Shown here piece by piece: positions 25,413-34,315 of a stretch of 45,656 nt of DNA; position 1 is the first letter of the stretch, and each line of letters begins with the position of its first letter. The position numbers and the translations under genes are program-made. Source of the DNA: Verrucomicrobiota bacterium (lineage in GTDB: Bacteria; Verrucomicrobiota; Verrucomicrobiia; Verrucomicrobiales; DEV007); NCBI GenBank assembly GCA_024277195.1, contig JAJRVS010000230.1, forward strand, positions 1 to 45,656. Reading direction: 5' to 3'. The notes under the pieces were generated by a model. That model worked only from the letters and a program-made list of their open reading frames with translations, ran no database searches and had not been told where the DNA came from.

Positions 25413-26666
25413 TTATTCCTCAAAAGCCACGCCTGGATTTTCCCCATAGGTGATATTCACCGTTTTGGCTTTGTTGAGAATAGACAAACGTCCGGCTTCG
25501 ACGACCAGCTCGTTGAAAAAACTGTTTTCGGGGGTGGCGTGCAGTTCCGCAGCATCGATTTCTGCGATCAAGGTTTTTCTGGCGGCTAGATTTCCGGCGT
25601 TGGCCACGCGGGCGGCGGTGTTGACGAGTTGCTCGACGGCGCGGTAGCCATAACCCACTGGGCGCAGGCCGGAACCGTCGCTGCGTTCGATCATTTGGAA
25701 GTAGTCAGGATTGACGAGGTGGTGGGCGGTATCACCGGGGTCTTTGCCGTCGGCGATGGCGCAATAACTAGCGCCGCGAAAATAATCGACATGCTCGATG
25801 AACCCGCCGATGCCGGTAGCTTCGTCTTTGGTGTAGAGTTTCATGCCCTGGTCGTTGCCTCCGATTGCCTGGTTGGGGTAGGCGATGCCGTTTTGCACAT
25901 TGAGCACTGCGCCGTTTTCCCATACCACCCGGGCGTCGGTGTAAAGGTAACCGACATTGCCGTTGGGGAATTTATCTTCGATACCGTGAACCGAAACCGA
26001 TACCGGCTTGAGGCCGGTGATGAACGAAACCAAATCAACATAGTGACAGCCGATGTAAACGAAAAAATCGGTCTGGTCGGTGGTGCACCAGTTCTGAAAA
26101 TTGGAATCACGGTACCACCATTTTTCGTGTAAGCGGGCTTGGCCGAGTTTAAACTCACCGAAGTCACCGTTGCGGTATTTTTTGCGCGCGATCCAGTTGC
26201 GATCGTCGTAACGTTTGTGGTATTCAACTCCGACAAAAAGCCCGCGTTCGCTGGCACGCTGCTGGACGTCGAGCGCTTGTTGGTGGGTCAATACAAGAGG
26301 TTTGACGCAGACGATGTGGTGATTGCGGTCCAAGGTGTCGCAGATGACCTGGTAGTGGTTCTGATCCGGGATGGCAATGTAGACCACGGATTGCTCGGGC
26401 AGTTTATCGAGCACCTTTTTGTAAAGATCGGGATGGGACTCGTCACTGTCATCAGCACCCGGTGAGGGGATGAAGGCGTGGCCGGGGAAAGAGGCTTTTA
26501 AGTCGGCATCATCAAGCAAAGGGGCGAGAGTGGACTTGCGTCGGGCACACACAGTGATGTCACCGATCATGCCTTCGCGTTGCATCTGGTAAAGAGATGG
26601 CAGAACTTGAATCCGGCTGATCATGCCGCCGCCGATCAGGCAAACTTGTTTGGGTGTCGTCGTCAT
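25413..26666 (-). CDS. Gfo/Idh/MocA family oxidoreductase
   Basis: A 417-residue NAD(P)-dependent oxidoreductase. The Rossmann motif VCLIGGGMISRIQVLPSL opens the protein; the start at 26666 (MTTTPKQVCLIGGG) puts it at residues 7-24, whereas a start 12 codons upstream would add MIRCQRTLRSSP with no purpose seen. CVKPLVLTHQQA (the EKP-like strand with the catalytic lysine region) and GVEYHKRYDDRNW (about 165-177) are standard family motifs. Such enzymes oxidise or epimerise sugars or inositols; the substrate is not deducible. It stands alone on the minus strand; nothing in its upstream region was recognised as an operator. Confidence 0.85.
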   Translation of the reverse strand: MTTTPKQVCLIGGGMISRIQVLPSLYQMQREGMIGDITVCARRKSTLAPLLDDADLKASFPGHAFIPSPGADDSDESHPDLYKKVLDKLPEQSVVYIAIPDQNHYQVICDTLDRNHHIVCVKPLVLTHQQALDVQQRASERGLFVGVEYHKRYDDRNWIARKKYRNGDFGEFKLGQARLHEKWWYRDSNFQNWCTTDQTDFFVYIGCHYVDLVSFITGLKPVSVSVHGIEDKFPNGNVGYLYTDARVVWENGAVLNVQNGIAYPNQAIGGNDQGMKLYTKDEATGIGGFIEHVDYFRGASYCAIADGKDPGDTAHHLVNPDYFQMIERSDGSGLRPVGYGYRAVEQLVNTAARVANAGNLAARKTLIAEIDAAELHATPENSFFNELVVEAGRLSILNKAKTVNITYGENPGVAFEE

Positions 26667-26892
26667 AGGCGATGATCTTAGAGTGCGTTGACAGCGAATC
26701 AAACGAATCTTTGCGGATTTGTGGGTGTGCGAAAGGGGGAGAGCTACTCAGTATATAGAGTTTAGGAGACCGCTAATATTTCTTTACTTTTATAGAAATT
26801 ATAATCGACAGTTTTACTAAAATTCTTTATTAGTGAAGGGATATCGAGTCGTTGTGATTGACGGCTTTGAAAAAAGCAGTGAAATAGAGAAG

Positions 26893-27084
26893 ATGAATAA
26901 TAATATTGAAAAAAACTCAAGTGAAGAAAATCACTCGATCGCTCGTCGTCGGGTGATCAAATCCTTACCTTTCCTTGCAGCCGGTGGCCTGATGGCTTTG
27001 CTTTCGAGTTGCACTCCGACGCATAATACCGCCCGCCGCACCAGCCGTCGCACGTCAAGACGGGTTTCCCGCAGGCGCCATTAA
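26893..27084 (+). CDS. Tiny Tat-type lipoprotein with Arg-rich tail
   Basis: A 63-codon frame from the ATG at 26893 preceded by AGAGAAG. It reads MNNNIEKNSSEENHSI, then ARRRVIKSLPFLAAGGLMALLSSC, a twin-arginine-like n-region with a hydrophobic stretch and a lipobox (LLSSC, lipidation at Cys40). Only 23 residues follow and nearly half are arginine (TARRTSRRTSRRVSRRRH). An in-frame GTG at 26833 would extend it by 20 residues, which is less convincing. I know of no matching family. It converges on the DUF1501 gene, 24 bases away. A real, very short surface polycation anchored to the membrane is my reading, with modest confidence. Confidence 0.5.
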   Translation: MNNNIEKNSSEENHSIARRRVIKSLPFLAAGGLMALLSSCTPTHNTARRTSRRTSRRVSRRRH

Positions 27085-27108
27085 GATAGTTGAACCTCCT
27101 TTAACTCT

Positions 27109-28530
27109 TTAGATAAACAATTTATCGAAGGGTTTGCCTTGGTTGATGGTGGGTTTTTCTTCGGTGCCGTTGTGCATGTAGGTCAGTGCCATGTGGTCAA
27201 CTCCCATGGCGTGTAGGATCGATGCGTGGATGTCGTGCACGTGTTGTTTCTGATCAATGGCGTAGAGGCCTAGTTGGTCAGTGGTGCCGAGGGTTTGACC
27301 TCCCTTGATGCCTCCACCGGCCATCCACATGGTGAATCCCCAAGGATTGTGATCGCGGCCGTCGCCTTTTTCAGACATCGGGGTGCGACCAAATTCTCCA
27401 CCCCATACGACGAGGGTTTCATCGAGCAGGCCGCGTTGTTTGAGGTCGTTGATCAAGGCAGTGACGGGTTGGTCTGATTCTGCACAGCGATCAGTGTGGT
27501 TTTTTTCAATACCTTTGTGGGCATCCCATTTGCTGCCGGTGCCACAGAAGAGTTGCACAAAACGCACGCCTTTTTCAACTAGGCGTCGAGCAAGGATGCA
27601 GTTTTTAGCAATTGGGTCGGTGTGTTTTTGTCCGACTCCGTAGAGGTCTTTGATGTGTTGGGGTTCTTCGTCAATATTGATGACTTCAGGAATTTCCGAC
27701 TGCATTTTAAAGGCCAGTTCGTAAGAGTTGATGCGTGCCTCTAGATCGCTTTGGAATTCACGCGGCGCGGCGTGTTTGCGATTGAGTTGATTGATGTAGT
27801 TGATTTTCTCCAACTGACGTTGTTGGCTAATGCCCGATGGAGTGGTGAGGTCGGCCACCGGGTTATCACCAAATTTAAACGGTGTGCCTTGATAGGTGGA
27901 CGGCATGAAACCAGTGCCCCAGTTACGGGTGCCGTTAAAGGGTTTGGCATCGCTGTCGGTGAGCACCACGTAGGCGGGCAGATTTTGATTGGCTGAACCT
28001 AATCCGTAAAGACTCCAGGCGCCAAGAGATGGCCGACCCGCGAGGATGGATCCGGTATTCATTTGGCAAACCGAGCCGACGTGGTTGAGTCCGTCTGCCC
28101 AGCAGGAGCGTACCACTGCGATGTCATCTACGATGGTCGAGGTGTGAGGTAGCCAATCGGATACCCAGGTGCCTGCTTGTCCGTGCTGTTTCCAAGAACG
28201 TTTGCTGCCGAGAATAGGGGAGTCCTGCTCGCCCATGGCGGTGAGGGGACGACGAAAGCTGGGAGGCAGGGGTTTGCCTGCGAGTTTGTTGAGGTCGGGC
28301 TTGGGGTCAAACAGGTCGATGTGGGAAGGGCCGCCTTCCATGAAGAGAAAAATCACCGACTTGGCTTTGCCGAAGTAGTTAGGAAGAGGAGTGCTGGACG
28401 GCGACGAAGCGAGGGCTTTGTCTGCGCCGAGCAGGTGACTCAAAGCAAGTGCGCCGAATCCTGCTCCCGATTTGGTGAGGAATTCCCGACGAGTAGCAGC
28501 GGGGCGGTAATGTGGATTGAATGGGTTCAT
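27109..28530 (-). CDS. DUF1501 family protein, Tat-exported
   Basis: A 473-residue DUF1501 protein (sulfatase/alkaline-phosphatase-like fold). The N-terminus has a twin-arginine signal, TRREFLTKSGAGFGALALS, cleaved near ADKALA. Family motifs are FLFMEGGPSHIDLFDPKPDL (about 60-79), SVCQMNTGSILAGRPSLGAW (about 147-166), DETLVVWGGEFGRTPMSEKGDGRDHNPWGFTMWMAGGG (about 366 on) and HDIHASILHAMGVDH near the end. The conserved Asp/His residues suggest a metal site. The biochemical function is undefined; the gene almost always accompanies DUF1549/DUF1553 genes in planctomycetes and verrucomicrobia, as here, where it follows one after 72 bases. Confidence 0.93.
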   Translation of the reverse strand: MNPFNPHYRPAATRREFLTKSGAGFGALALSHLLGADKALASSPSSTPLPNYFGKAKSVIFLFMEGGPSHIDLFDPKPDLNKLAGKPLPPSFRRPLTAMGEQDSPILGSKRSWKQHGQAGTWVSDWLPHTSTIVDDIAVVRSCWADGLNHVGSVCQMNTGSILAGRPSLGAWSLYGLGSANQNLPAYVVLTDSDAKPFNGTRNWGTGFMPSTYQGTPFKFGDNPVADLTTPSGISQQRQLEKINYINQLNRKHAAPREFQSDLEARINSYELAFKMQSEIPEVINIDEEPQHIKDLYGVGQKHTDPIAKNCILARRLVEKGVRFVQLFCGTGSKWDAHKGIEKNHTDRCAESDQPVTALINDLKQRGLLDETLVVWGGEFGRTPMSEKGDGRDHNPWGFTMWMAGGGIKGGQTLGTTDQLGLYAIDQKQHVHDIHASILHAMGVDHMALTYMHNGTEEKPTINQGKPFDKLFI

Positions 28531-28602
28531 AATGCAGCAGTGGGTTTTAGATTTTTATGAGTGGGCAAGCGGAGTGGTCGCCCCACAATTTGGGTTGATC
28601 GA

Positions 28603-31542
28603 TTAATCTATGTAGAGGAATTCGTTGGAGTTGAGTAGAGAGTGACAGAGGTCCACCACAGATTGATAAAAAGGATCGGCGGGCGTGCTGGTCGGCTTAG
28701 GTCCAGAAGGTAATAAGCGAACCAGGTTGGATGGCAAACTTGCTTTGACAAAAGAGAGGTCGCTGAGTGGGTTTTTTGCTTTGGCTCCCTTGATCAGTAA
28801 TTGCTCGGTTTTGAGCGCATGGTCAGTGAGGGTGAAGCGAGCGATCGAGCCGTCAAACATCGAACTAAGTGTCTGGTCGCGGCCGCCGAGCACTAAAGCT
28901 CGTTTGGGATTGCTGATGCCAGCCACCAGTTTGTGAGGTTTGACCACTATCTGCAGGGGGCTGTCTTTTTTACTAAGATCTTGAGCGTAAAAAGTGACGT
29001 CGCCGCCGTTTTTGCCGGTGCGGATCACTGCGGCCACATAATAAGGGGTCTGGGTGGGGATGCGCAGATCGGAGGCGATCACTTGGTAAAGCGGATTGCC
29101 TGCAATGTTTTCGGCGGTGAATTGCATGATCAGGTTGTTGGGCTGGTAAGCGGATTTTTTCGATGTGATGCCAAAAGACCATCCGTAGGATTCAGCGGTG
29201 CCGCTGCTATTGCCGTTCCAGCGTGAAGCAATGGTGCGCACGGCGGCATTGTCGTAGAGCGCGTCGAGGTGCAGGTAGGCTTCAATGGTGAAGGTATCGT
29301 TTTCCTGGTGTTTGAGTTTTGTCAGTTCGATTTTTTGATAGAGGGAATCCGGCTGGATGTTGACCGCTTGGGTGCTCAGCCCTGCCACCTTTGCTTTAAA
29401 CGGTTTGAAGGGAGTGGTTTTGATTTTTGGCACCATTTTACTTGTTGTTGTTTTAACTGGCGGCGAGGTTTTGACCAGCAGGGCTTGTTGTTTCAAAAAA
29501 TCGGCAGCCTGGCTGGATTCCTCCGAAGTGGGTTGACGTTTTAATATGGTCTCGAAAGCCTGGTCAATCAGCGGAGCTACGTTTTTATTTTTGGATTTTG
29601 TCAGCTGGTTGGCTATGGTTTGAGCCCGTTGCATCGGAAAGCGGTTGTTGAGCATCATCAACGCCTGGGGAGCGGTGGTGGTGATGTCGCGGGAAGAGCA
29701 GGAACTGAAGCCGTCGGGACCATCGAAGGTATTGAGAAATAGAGTGCGCGGGTTGCGCATCAGTTTTTGGTAAACGGCACGGCGCAATTTGCTTTCCGGC
29801 ACGCCTTCCCCTCCCATTTCAGGGTCGAGTTCCTGACTGCTGGCGAGCATGGCATCGTGAATGGATTCGCCTTCTAAACGACGGATGTTTTGACGCCACC
29901 AAAGTAGATTGCCTGGATCGTTTTGTGCTGCTGCCATTGAGGGTTCTACTAGAGAAGCTTGGCGCCAGGTGGCCGAGGTCAGGATCAGTTTGTGCATCTT
30001 TTTCAAACTCCAACCATTCTCGGTGAAATTGCGTGCCATCCAGTCGAGCAGTAGAGGGTGGGTGGGCGGTAAGCCTTGTTTGCCAAACTCATTGGTAGAA
30101 CTGACGATGCCTTGTCCGAAGTGATAATACCACAGACGGTTGACGATCACGCGAGTGGACAGTTGGTTGTCGGGGCGGGTGAGCCATTTGGCTAATGCGC
30201 TGCGCCGTCCGGACGAAGGGTGGTCCAAGTTTTGAGGCGGGCTGAGCTTGGCGTCATCGGGGTCGAGCAGGGTGAGAAAGCCAGGCAGCATCGGTTCTTT
30301 GTTGTCACTGTCGGCAATGAGAACGGTAGGGGACTCTTGAGCGGTGTCCCGGATGGCATCCACGGCGATCAGTTCGGCCGGTTTGATATTGTCGAATTGA
30401 GCCAGCTTTTTGGCTAACTCGGCATAACGTTTTTTCTCGGCACCTTTGAGTTTGGTAGCTGTGGACTTGTGTTTCACATCCACTTGACGTTGGATGAAAA
30501 GTTTTTGTTGCAGCTCCCAAGGACTGCAATGTTTGTCCGCTTTGTGATAGATTTTTTGGAGGTCGGGGTGAAACATTTTTACTGCCGCTTTAGTTTCACC
30601 GGCTTTGCGGGAAGCGAGCAATTTGTCGATGTCTTTACGGATTCCTGCGGTGGCTTTCAGCCATGGTTTCATTGCTTCTGCGTAAGCCTTTTTTTGTTGT
30701 GGGGTGGTAGCTACGATGCTGTCATCGGGGTAGATGCCGGCAAAAAAGGATTTCATCCGGTAGTAGTCATCATGGAGAATAGGATCAAATTTGTGATCGT
30801 GGCATTTGGCGCAGCCGACACTGAGCCCCATGAAAACCGCGCCGGTGATGTCGGTGACTTCGTCGGTGATGCCATTCCATTGTTTGACCACATCACGTTG
30901 ATTGGATTCGTATGGCCACAGCCGCAGGTAACCGGTGGCGGTGATAGCTGCGGGGTCGTTGGGTGCTAGTTCGTCTCCGGCGATTTGATAGCGGGTGAAT
31001 TGGTCGTAGGGCATGTCGGCGTTGAAAGCATCGATCACCCAGTCGCGGTAACGCCACATGTGCGGGCGGTATTCGTCGGCTTTGTAGCCGTTGGATTCGC
31101 CATAACGCACGAGATCCAGCCAGTGCCGTCCCCAGCGTTCGCCATAATGGGGGGATTGTAACAGACGATCGACCAGTTTTTCCATCGCGGTGTCGGCGTT
31201 GGCGGCGTAGGCTTTTTCGAAATCCAGGATTTCCTGATGGCTGGGAGGCATGCCGATCAGATCAAAGGACGCACGACGGATCAAGGTGCGGGCATCGGCT
31301 TCCTTGGCAGGTTGGATGTTTTGTGTTTCCAGTTTGGCCAGGATGAAGTGATCGATTTCGTTTTTTGGCCATTTGCTGTTGTTGGTTTTTGGAGTGGCCG
31401 GGTCGGCTAGTTTTTGGAAAAACCAGTAAGCACGTTCTTTGTCATCGATGCGTTTCAAGCGGGCAGCTTTGTCGGCGTGAGCAGTGCCTAATCCGATAAA
31501 GAGGACGGCAAGCAGGCTGAGGTAGATTTTGATAACAGACAT
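28603..31542 (-). CDS. DUF1549/DUF1553 protein with inserted LamG domain
   Basis: A 979-residue exported protein (signal peptide to about residue 24, TAHADKA). Residues about 58-265 are DUF1549 (PSCyt2): DHFILAKLETQNIQPAKEAD, ASFDLIGMPPS, GERWGRHWLDLVRYGES, and a c-type heme-binding-like C244-A-K-C-H248 in GCAKCHDHKFDP. Residues about 430-690 are DUF1553 (PSD1): NRLWYYHFGQGIV, LPPTHPLLLDWMA and FDGPDGFSSCSSRD. A concanavalin-like LamG module (about 720-925, e.g. SYGWSFGITSKK and FDGSIARFTL) is inserted before the usual C-terminal motif CHSLLNSNEFLYID. The separate N-terminal cytochrome domain PSCyt1 is missing. It heads the DUF1501 operon and is divergent from the sigma factor gene. Confidence 0.93.
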   Translation of the reverse strand: MSVIKIYLSLLAVLFIGLGTAHADKAARLKRIDDKERAYWFFQKLADPATPKTNNSKWPKNEIDHFILAKLETQNIQPAKEADARTLIRRASFDLIGMPPSHQEILDFEKAYAANADTAMEKLVDRLLQSPHYGERWGRHWLDLVRYGESNGYKADEYRPHMWRYRDWVIDAFNADMPYDQFTRYQIAGDELAPNDPAAITATGYLRLWPYESNQRDVVKQWNGITDEVTDITGAVFMGLSVGCAKCHDHKFDPILHDDYYRMKSFFAGIYPDDSIVATTPQQKKAYAEAMKPWLKATAGIRKDIDKLLASRKAGETKAAVKMFHPDLQKIYHKADKHCSPWELQQKLFIQRQVDVKHKSTATKLKGAEKKRYAELAKKLAQFDNIKPAELIAVDAIRDTAQESPTVLIADSDNKEPMLPGFLTLLDPDDAKLSPPQNLDHPSSGRRSALAKWLTRPDNQLSTRVIVNRLWYYHFGQGIVSSTNEFGKQGLPPTHPLLLDWMARNFTENGWSLKKMHKLILTSATWRQASLVEPSMAAAQNDPGNLLWWRQNIRRLEGESIHDAMLASSQELDPEMGGEGVPESKLRRAVYQKLMRNPRTLFLNTFDGPDGFSSCSSRDITTTAPQALMMLNNRFPMQRAQTIANQLTKSKNKNVAPLIDQAFETILKRQPTSEESSQAADFLKQQALLVKTSPPVKTTTSKMVPKIKTTPFKPFKAKVAGLSTQAVNIQPDSLYQKIELTKLKHQENDTFTIEAYLHLDALYDNAAVRTIASRWNGNSSGTAESYGWSFGITSKKSAYQPNNLIMQFTAENIAGNPLYQVIASDLRIPTQTPYYVAAVIRTGKNGGDVTFYAQDLSKKDSPLQIVVKPHKLVAGISNPKRALVLGGRDQTLSSMFDGSIARFTLTDHALKTEQLLIKGAKAKNPLSDLSFVKASLPSNLVRLLPSGPKPTSTPADPFYQSVVDLCHSLLNSNEFLYID

Positions 31543-31633
31543 CGTTTGTTTTTAATCGGGTGGTTTTGAATGATAAAAAGCTTATTCAGACAGGGGTTAT
31601 ACCTGTCTCTGATAGAAGAAGGCAGTTTAATTC

Positions 31634-31692
31634 TTTTTTTGGACAGTTTTTTTGAAAAAATATCGTAAATTAAAAAAAAGTGTCCAAAAAAA
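31634..31692. promoter_or_regulatory. Long palindrome between divergent promoters
   Basis: TTTTTTTGGACA (31634-31645) and TGTCCAAAAAAA (31681-31692) are a perfect 12-base inverted repeat. Allowing one mismatch the arms extend by a T7/A7 run to 20 bases each, leaving about 19 bases between. It lies between the start of the DUF1549/DUF1553 gene (91 bases away) and that of the ECF sigma gene (33 bases away), where operators for both would sit. A transcript hairpin in either leader is also possible. No -10 box is claimed. Confidence 0.6.
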
Positions 31693-31725
31693 TAGAAATA
31701 TAGCCTCATTCTTTATATACAGAAG

Positions 31726-32283
31726 ATGTCCGAGTCAGAACAAAAAAATGTCCACAATGAGCAGGAGGGTCGTGAAAGCGGCGAGGACTTCCTGCGTTTG
31801 CTCAATCAACACGAGAAAAAGATCACGTTGTATGTGATGAATCTGGTTCGGGATCGTGGGGATGCGGAAGATATCCTGCAAGAAAGTAAACTGGTGATGT
31901 GGCGGCATTTTCACAAATTTGAGTTGGGCAGTAATTTTCTCGCCTGGGGTAGAAAAATTGCTTTTCATCAAATACTGACCTACCGGCGCAAACATAAAAA
32001 GCGGGCGGAACTGAGCGAGGCTTTTCTGGAAAGTGTGGCACTGGAGATCTCGAAGAATGAAGGCAGCTATGATCGTCGCAGCGATGCACTGAAAAGCTGT
32101 GTAACCAAACTTTCCCGTCCCCATCGCCAGATTTTATTGATGCGTTATACGCGCGATATGGAAGTGGAAGAGATTGGCCGGGAAGTGGGACGTTCCGAGG
32201 GGGCGGTTTACCGTTTGCTCAGCCGGATTCGAATGATGCTGCAGGATTGTGTGATTAAAGAAATGGGAAAGGTGGGACTGTAA
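31726..32283 (+). CDS. ECF-type RNA polymerase sigma factor
   Basis: A 185-residue sigma factor of the Rhodopirellula/Verrucomicrobium ECF group. Region 2 (about residues 22-90) includes YVMNLVRDRGDAEDILQESKLVMW, where the aspartates contact core polymerase and the -10 region is read, and FLAWGRKIAFHQILTYRRK. Region 4 (about 120-175) has LSRPHRQILLMRYTRDMEVEEIGREVGRSEGAVYRLLSRIR, the -35 helix-turn-helix. The stop overlaps the start of the FecR gene by one base (TAATG), so the two are cotranslated. It is divergent from the DUF1549 gene and may regulate both; the palindrome at 31634-31692 lies in between. Confidence 0.95.
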   Translation: MSESEQKNVHNEQEGRESGEDFLRLLNQHEKKITLYVMNLVRDRGDAEDILQESKLVMWRHFHKFELGSNFLAWGRKIAFHQILTYRRKHKKRAELSEAFLESVALEISKNEGSYDRRSDALKSCVTKLSRPHRQILLMRYTRDMEVEEIGREVGRSEGAVYRLLSRIRMMLQDCVIKEMGKVGL

Positions 32284-33791
32284 TGGAAAAAAAGGAACTT
32301 CAAGATGAGTTTGATCGTTATGTCGAGGGGCGCTTGAGCCAGCAGCAGATCGATGATTTGGAATCACGCCTGGATCAGGATGCGGCAGCAAAAGCCCTTT
32401 TTGTCGAGTATTTGCAGCTGCATGCTTTGTTACAAGTAGATGGCGAAAGCTTGCTGGCTGAAAACAAGTCACGGGTGATTGAGTTTCCGGCATCCGCGAG
32501 GTGGTTGCTGACAATGCGTTATGCGGCGGCAGTGACTTTTTTATTAGGCTGTGTGTGGCTGTTGCGCGGCAGTTTTTCCGGGGCAGGATCGAATCAGGCG
32601 GAGCTTCCTATTGTGGTAAAAAGGGGGACGAGTGAAAAATCCCCTGAAGCTAAAGCAAGTGAACCTCTCAAAGTGGTCACTGTGGCGACATTGGCAGATA
32701 CTCGTGAATGCAAGTGGGCTGGCAGTTCCTTGCCAACAGCTGACGGTGCTCGATTGGGTGTGGGAAAATTGCATTTATTAGAGGGGCTGGCTACGGTCGT
32801 TTTTGATGGTGGAGCCCAGGTGACGATGGAGGCTCCTGCAGTGATCGAAGTGGTATCGGCGGGGAAGTGCCGTTTGATCAGTGGAGGTTTGGTCGGTTTT
32901 GTCAAAAAGGGCGCGGAGGGCTTCCAGGTTGAAACTGCTGACGCACTGGTGACCGACTACGGCACGCGTTTCGGCGTCACCGTTGGGGAGTCCGGTCGCT
33001 CTGAAGTGGTGGTATTGGAGGGGGAGGTCGGAGTGACGCACAGTAAGGTGGAAGGGGAAAAACGTTTGAAGATGGGGGAGGCCGCTCGTTTTGATGCTGC
33101 GTCTTTTTTACCGGGCAAAAAAAATAGCGCCGCCGAAGCTAATAGGAACTCCGGCAAGGCAGGTTTGTCGGTAAAAAAACAGAGCGACGGATGGAAAGCC
33201 ATTGCGACAACTGAAGGTAAAGGTAAGGATGTTTATATTAGACAAGGAGATACTGGGGGGCCTTTTGGTCGCCGTCCCTTGGTGATGGCTAAACGCAGCC
33301 CTGATCGCGAAACCAATCAGCGTAAAATATATCTGGGTTTTGATTTAAGGAGGCTCAACAGTGTAGGGATCCTTGAGGCGGAGTTGGTGCTGGAAATACG
33401 CTCCAGCGGTCTGGGTTACGCATCGGTGGTGCCGGATGCCAAATTTACGGTGTATGGTTTGACCGATGAAGATCTGGACGACTGGGATGAGCATCATCTG
33501 ACTTGGAATGGTGCGCCTGCCAATGTGATCACTGACGGTTCCCGTTTGGATGAAAACAAAGTCATTGAAGTGGGACGTTTTGAGATCAAACAAGGAGTCG
33601 CCTCTGGTTTTCGTTCGGTAACAGGGGAAGCTTTGGCAGATTTTTTGAACAGCGACAGCAATGGTTTGGCCACTTTGATCGTCGTGAGAGAAACTGAACA
33701 AACCGCTGGCAATGGTCTGGTTCATGCCTTCGCCAGTCGTGAGCATCCTACGGCGATGGCTCCAACTCTGAGAGTCAAGCTGGCGAAGTGA
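32283..33791 (+). CDS. FecR-type anti-sigma regulator with C-terminal DNRLRE domain
   Basis: A 502-residue single-pass membrane protein. Residues 1-65 are a cytoplasmic anti-sigma-like helix bundle (FDRYVEGRLSQQQIDDLESR), 79-95 a membrane segment (RYAAAVTFLLGCVWLL). Residues about 135-275 form a FecR domain (LHLLEGLATVVFDGGAQVTM, VTDYGTRFGVTVGESGRSEV, VLEGEVGVTH). From about 313 there is a DNRLRE-type module (DVYIRQGDTGG, RKIYLGFDL, WNGAPANVITDGS, LIVVRE), usually found in secreted carbohydrate-associated proteins. The architecture fits a trans-membrane receiver that passes an outside signal to the sigma factor, here with a domain that may itself bind polysaccharide. Translationally coupled to the sigma gene. 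Confidence 0.9.
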   Translation: MEKKELQDEFDRYVEGRLSQQQIDDLESRLDQDAAAKALFVEYLQLHALLQVDGESLLAENKSRVIEFPASARWLLTMRYAAAVTFLLGCVWLLRGSFSGAGSNQAELPIVVKRGTSEKSPEAKASEPLKVVTVATLADTRECKWAGSSLPTADGARLGVGKLHLLEGLATVVFDGGAQVTMEAPAVIEVVSAGKCRLISGGLVGFVKKGAEGFQVETADALVTDYGTRFGVTVGESGRSEVVVLEGEVGVTHSKVEGEKRLKMGEAARFDAASFLPGKKNSAAEANRNSGKAGLSVKKQSDGWKAIATTEGKGKDVYIRQGDTGGPFGRRPLVMAKRSPDRETNQRKIYLGFDLRRLNSVGILEAELVLEIRSSGLGYASVVPDAKFTVYGLTDEDLDDWDEHHLTWNGAPANVITDGSRLDENKVIEVGRFEIKQGVASGFRSVTGEALADFLNSDSNGLATLIVVRETEQTAGNGLVHAFASREHPTAMAPTLRVKLAK

Positions 33792-33826
33792 GTTTGTGTT
33801 TTCGAAACTTATCGAAGACGCTGGAG

Positions 33827-34165
33827 TCATTGAAAAAGAGTAGCGGTTAGAGTCTGCATCCAATGTGCAATGGCTATGACGATCAGGGCAGCCAATATGG
33901 TGGCTAGGCCGCCGCAGCCGAAAAAGGCTTTGGCCCAAACACTGCGTTCTACTTTTTTGTAGGTTTCCGCTCCTTTTTTACTGAGCAGCCCGGTGCGCAC
34001 GTAAAAGGCGTTTTCTTTTTCGATCAATTTTTCCCAGATTCCTGGCACGAAGGTCATCAGCAGGTAAAGGGCGATTTTTAATACGCCTAAAGCTACCAGG
34101 ATGTAACAGAGCGTGAGCAACAGGCTATGCAGCAGGTCGGGGTTTAAACTGGAGAGATCTGGCAT
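33827..34165 (-). CDS. Small two-helix membrane protein, unknown
   Basis: A 112-residue protein with two membrane segments (LHSLLLTLCYILVALGVLKIALYLLMTFV at about 12-40 and FFGCGGLATILAALIVIAIAHWM at about 81-103) separated by a charged loop (WEKLIEKENAFYVRTGLLSKKGAETYKKVERSVW). No family recognised. It converges with the FecR gene (35 bases between stops) and has its own promoter region upstream, shared with the divergent MauE-like gene. Confidence 0.6.
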   Translation of the reverse strand: MPDLSSLNPDLLHSLLLTLCYILVALGVLKIALYLLMTFVPGIWEKLIEKENAFYVRTGLLSKKGAETYKKVERSVWAKAFFGCGGLATILAALIVIAIAHWMQTLTATLFQ

Positions 34166-34315
34166 AGATGCGGCAGTGTGGTTGGATGTGGTGTTCTGCT
34201 GATAACAAATATGGAAATTTGTTTTACTCTGTTGGTCGTTTCAGGGCAGGTGTGGTAGTGGGAAAACAAGGATAAGGGTGGAAAGATTCACAAGATAGCT
34301 GAATATTGGTGGTTG

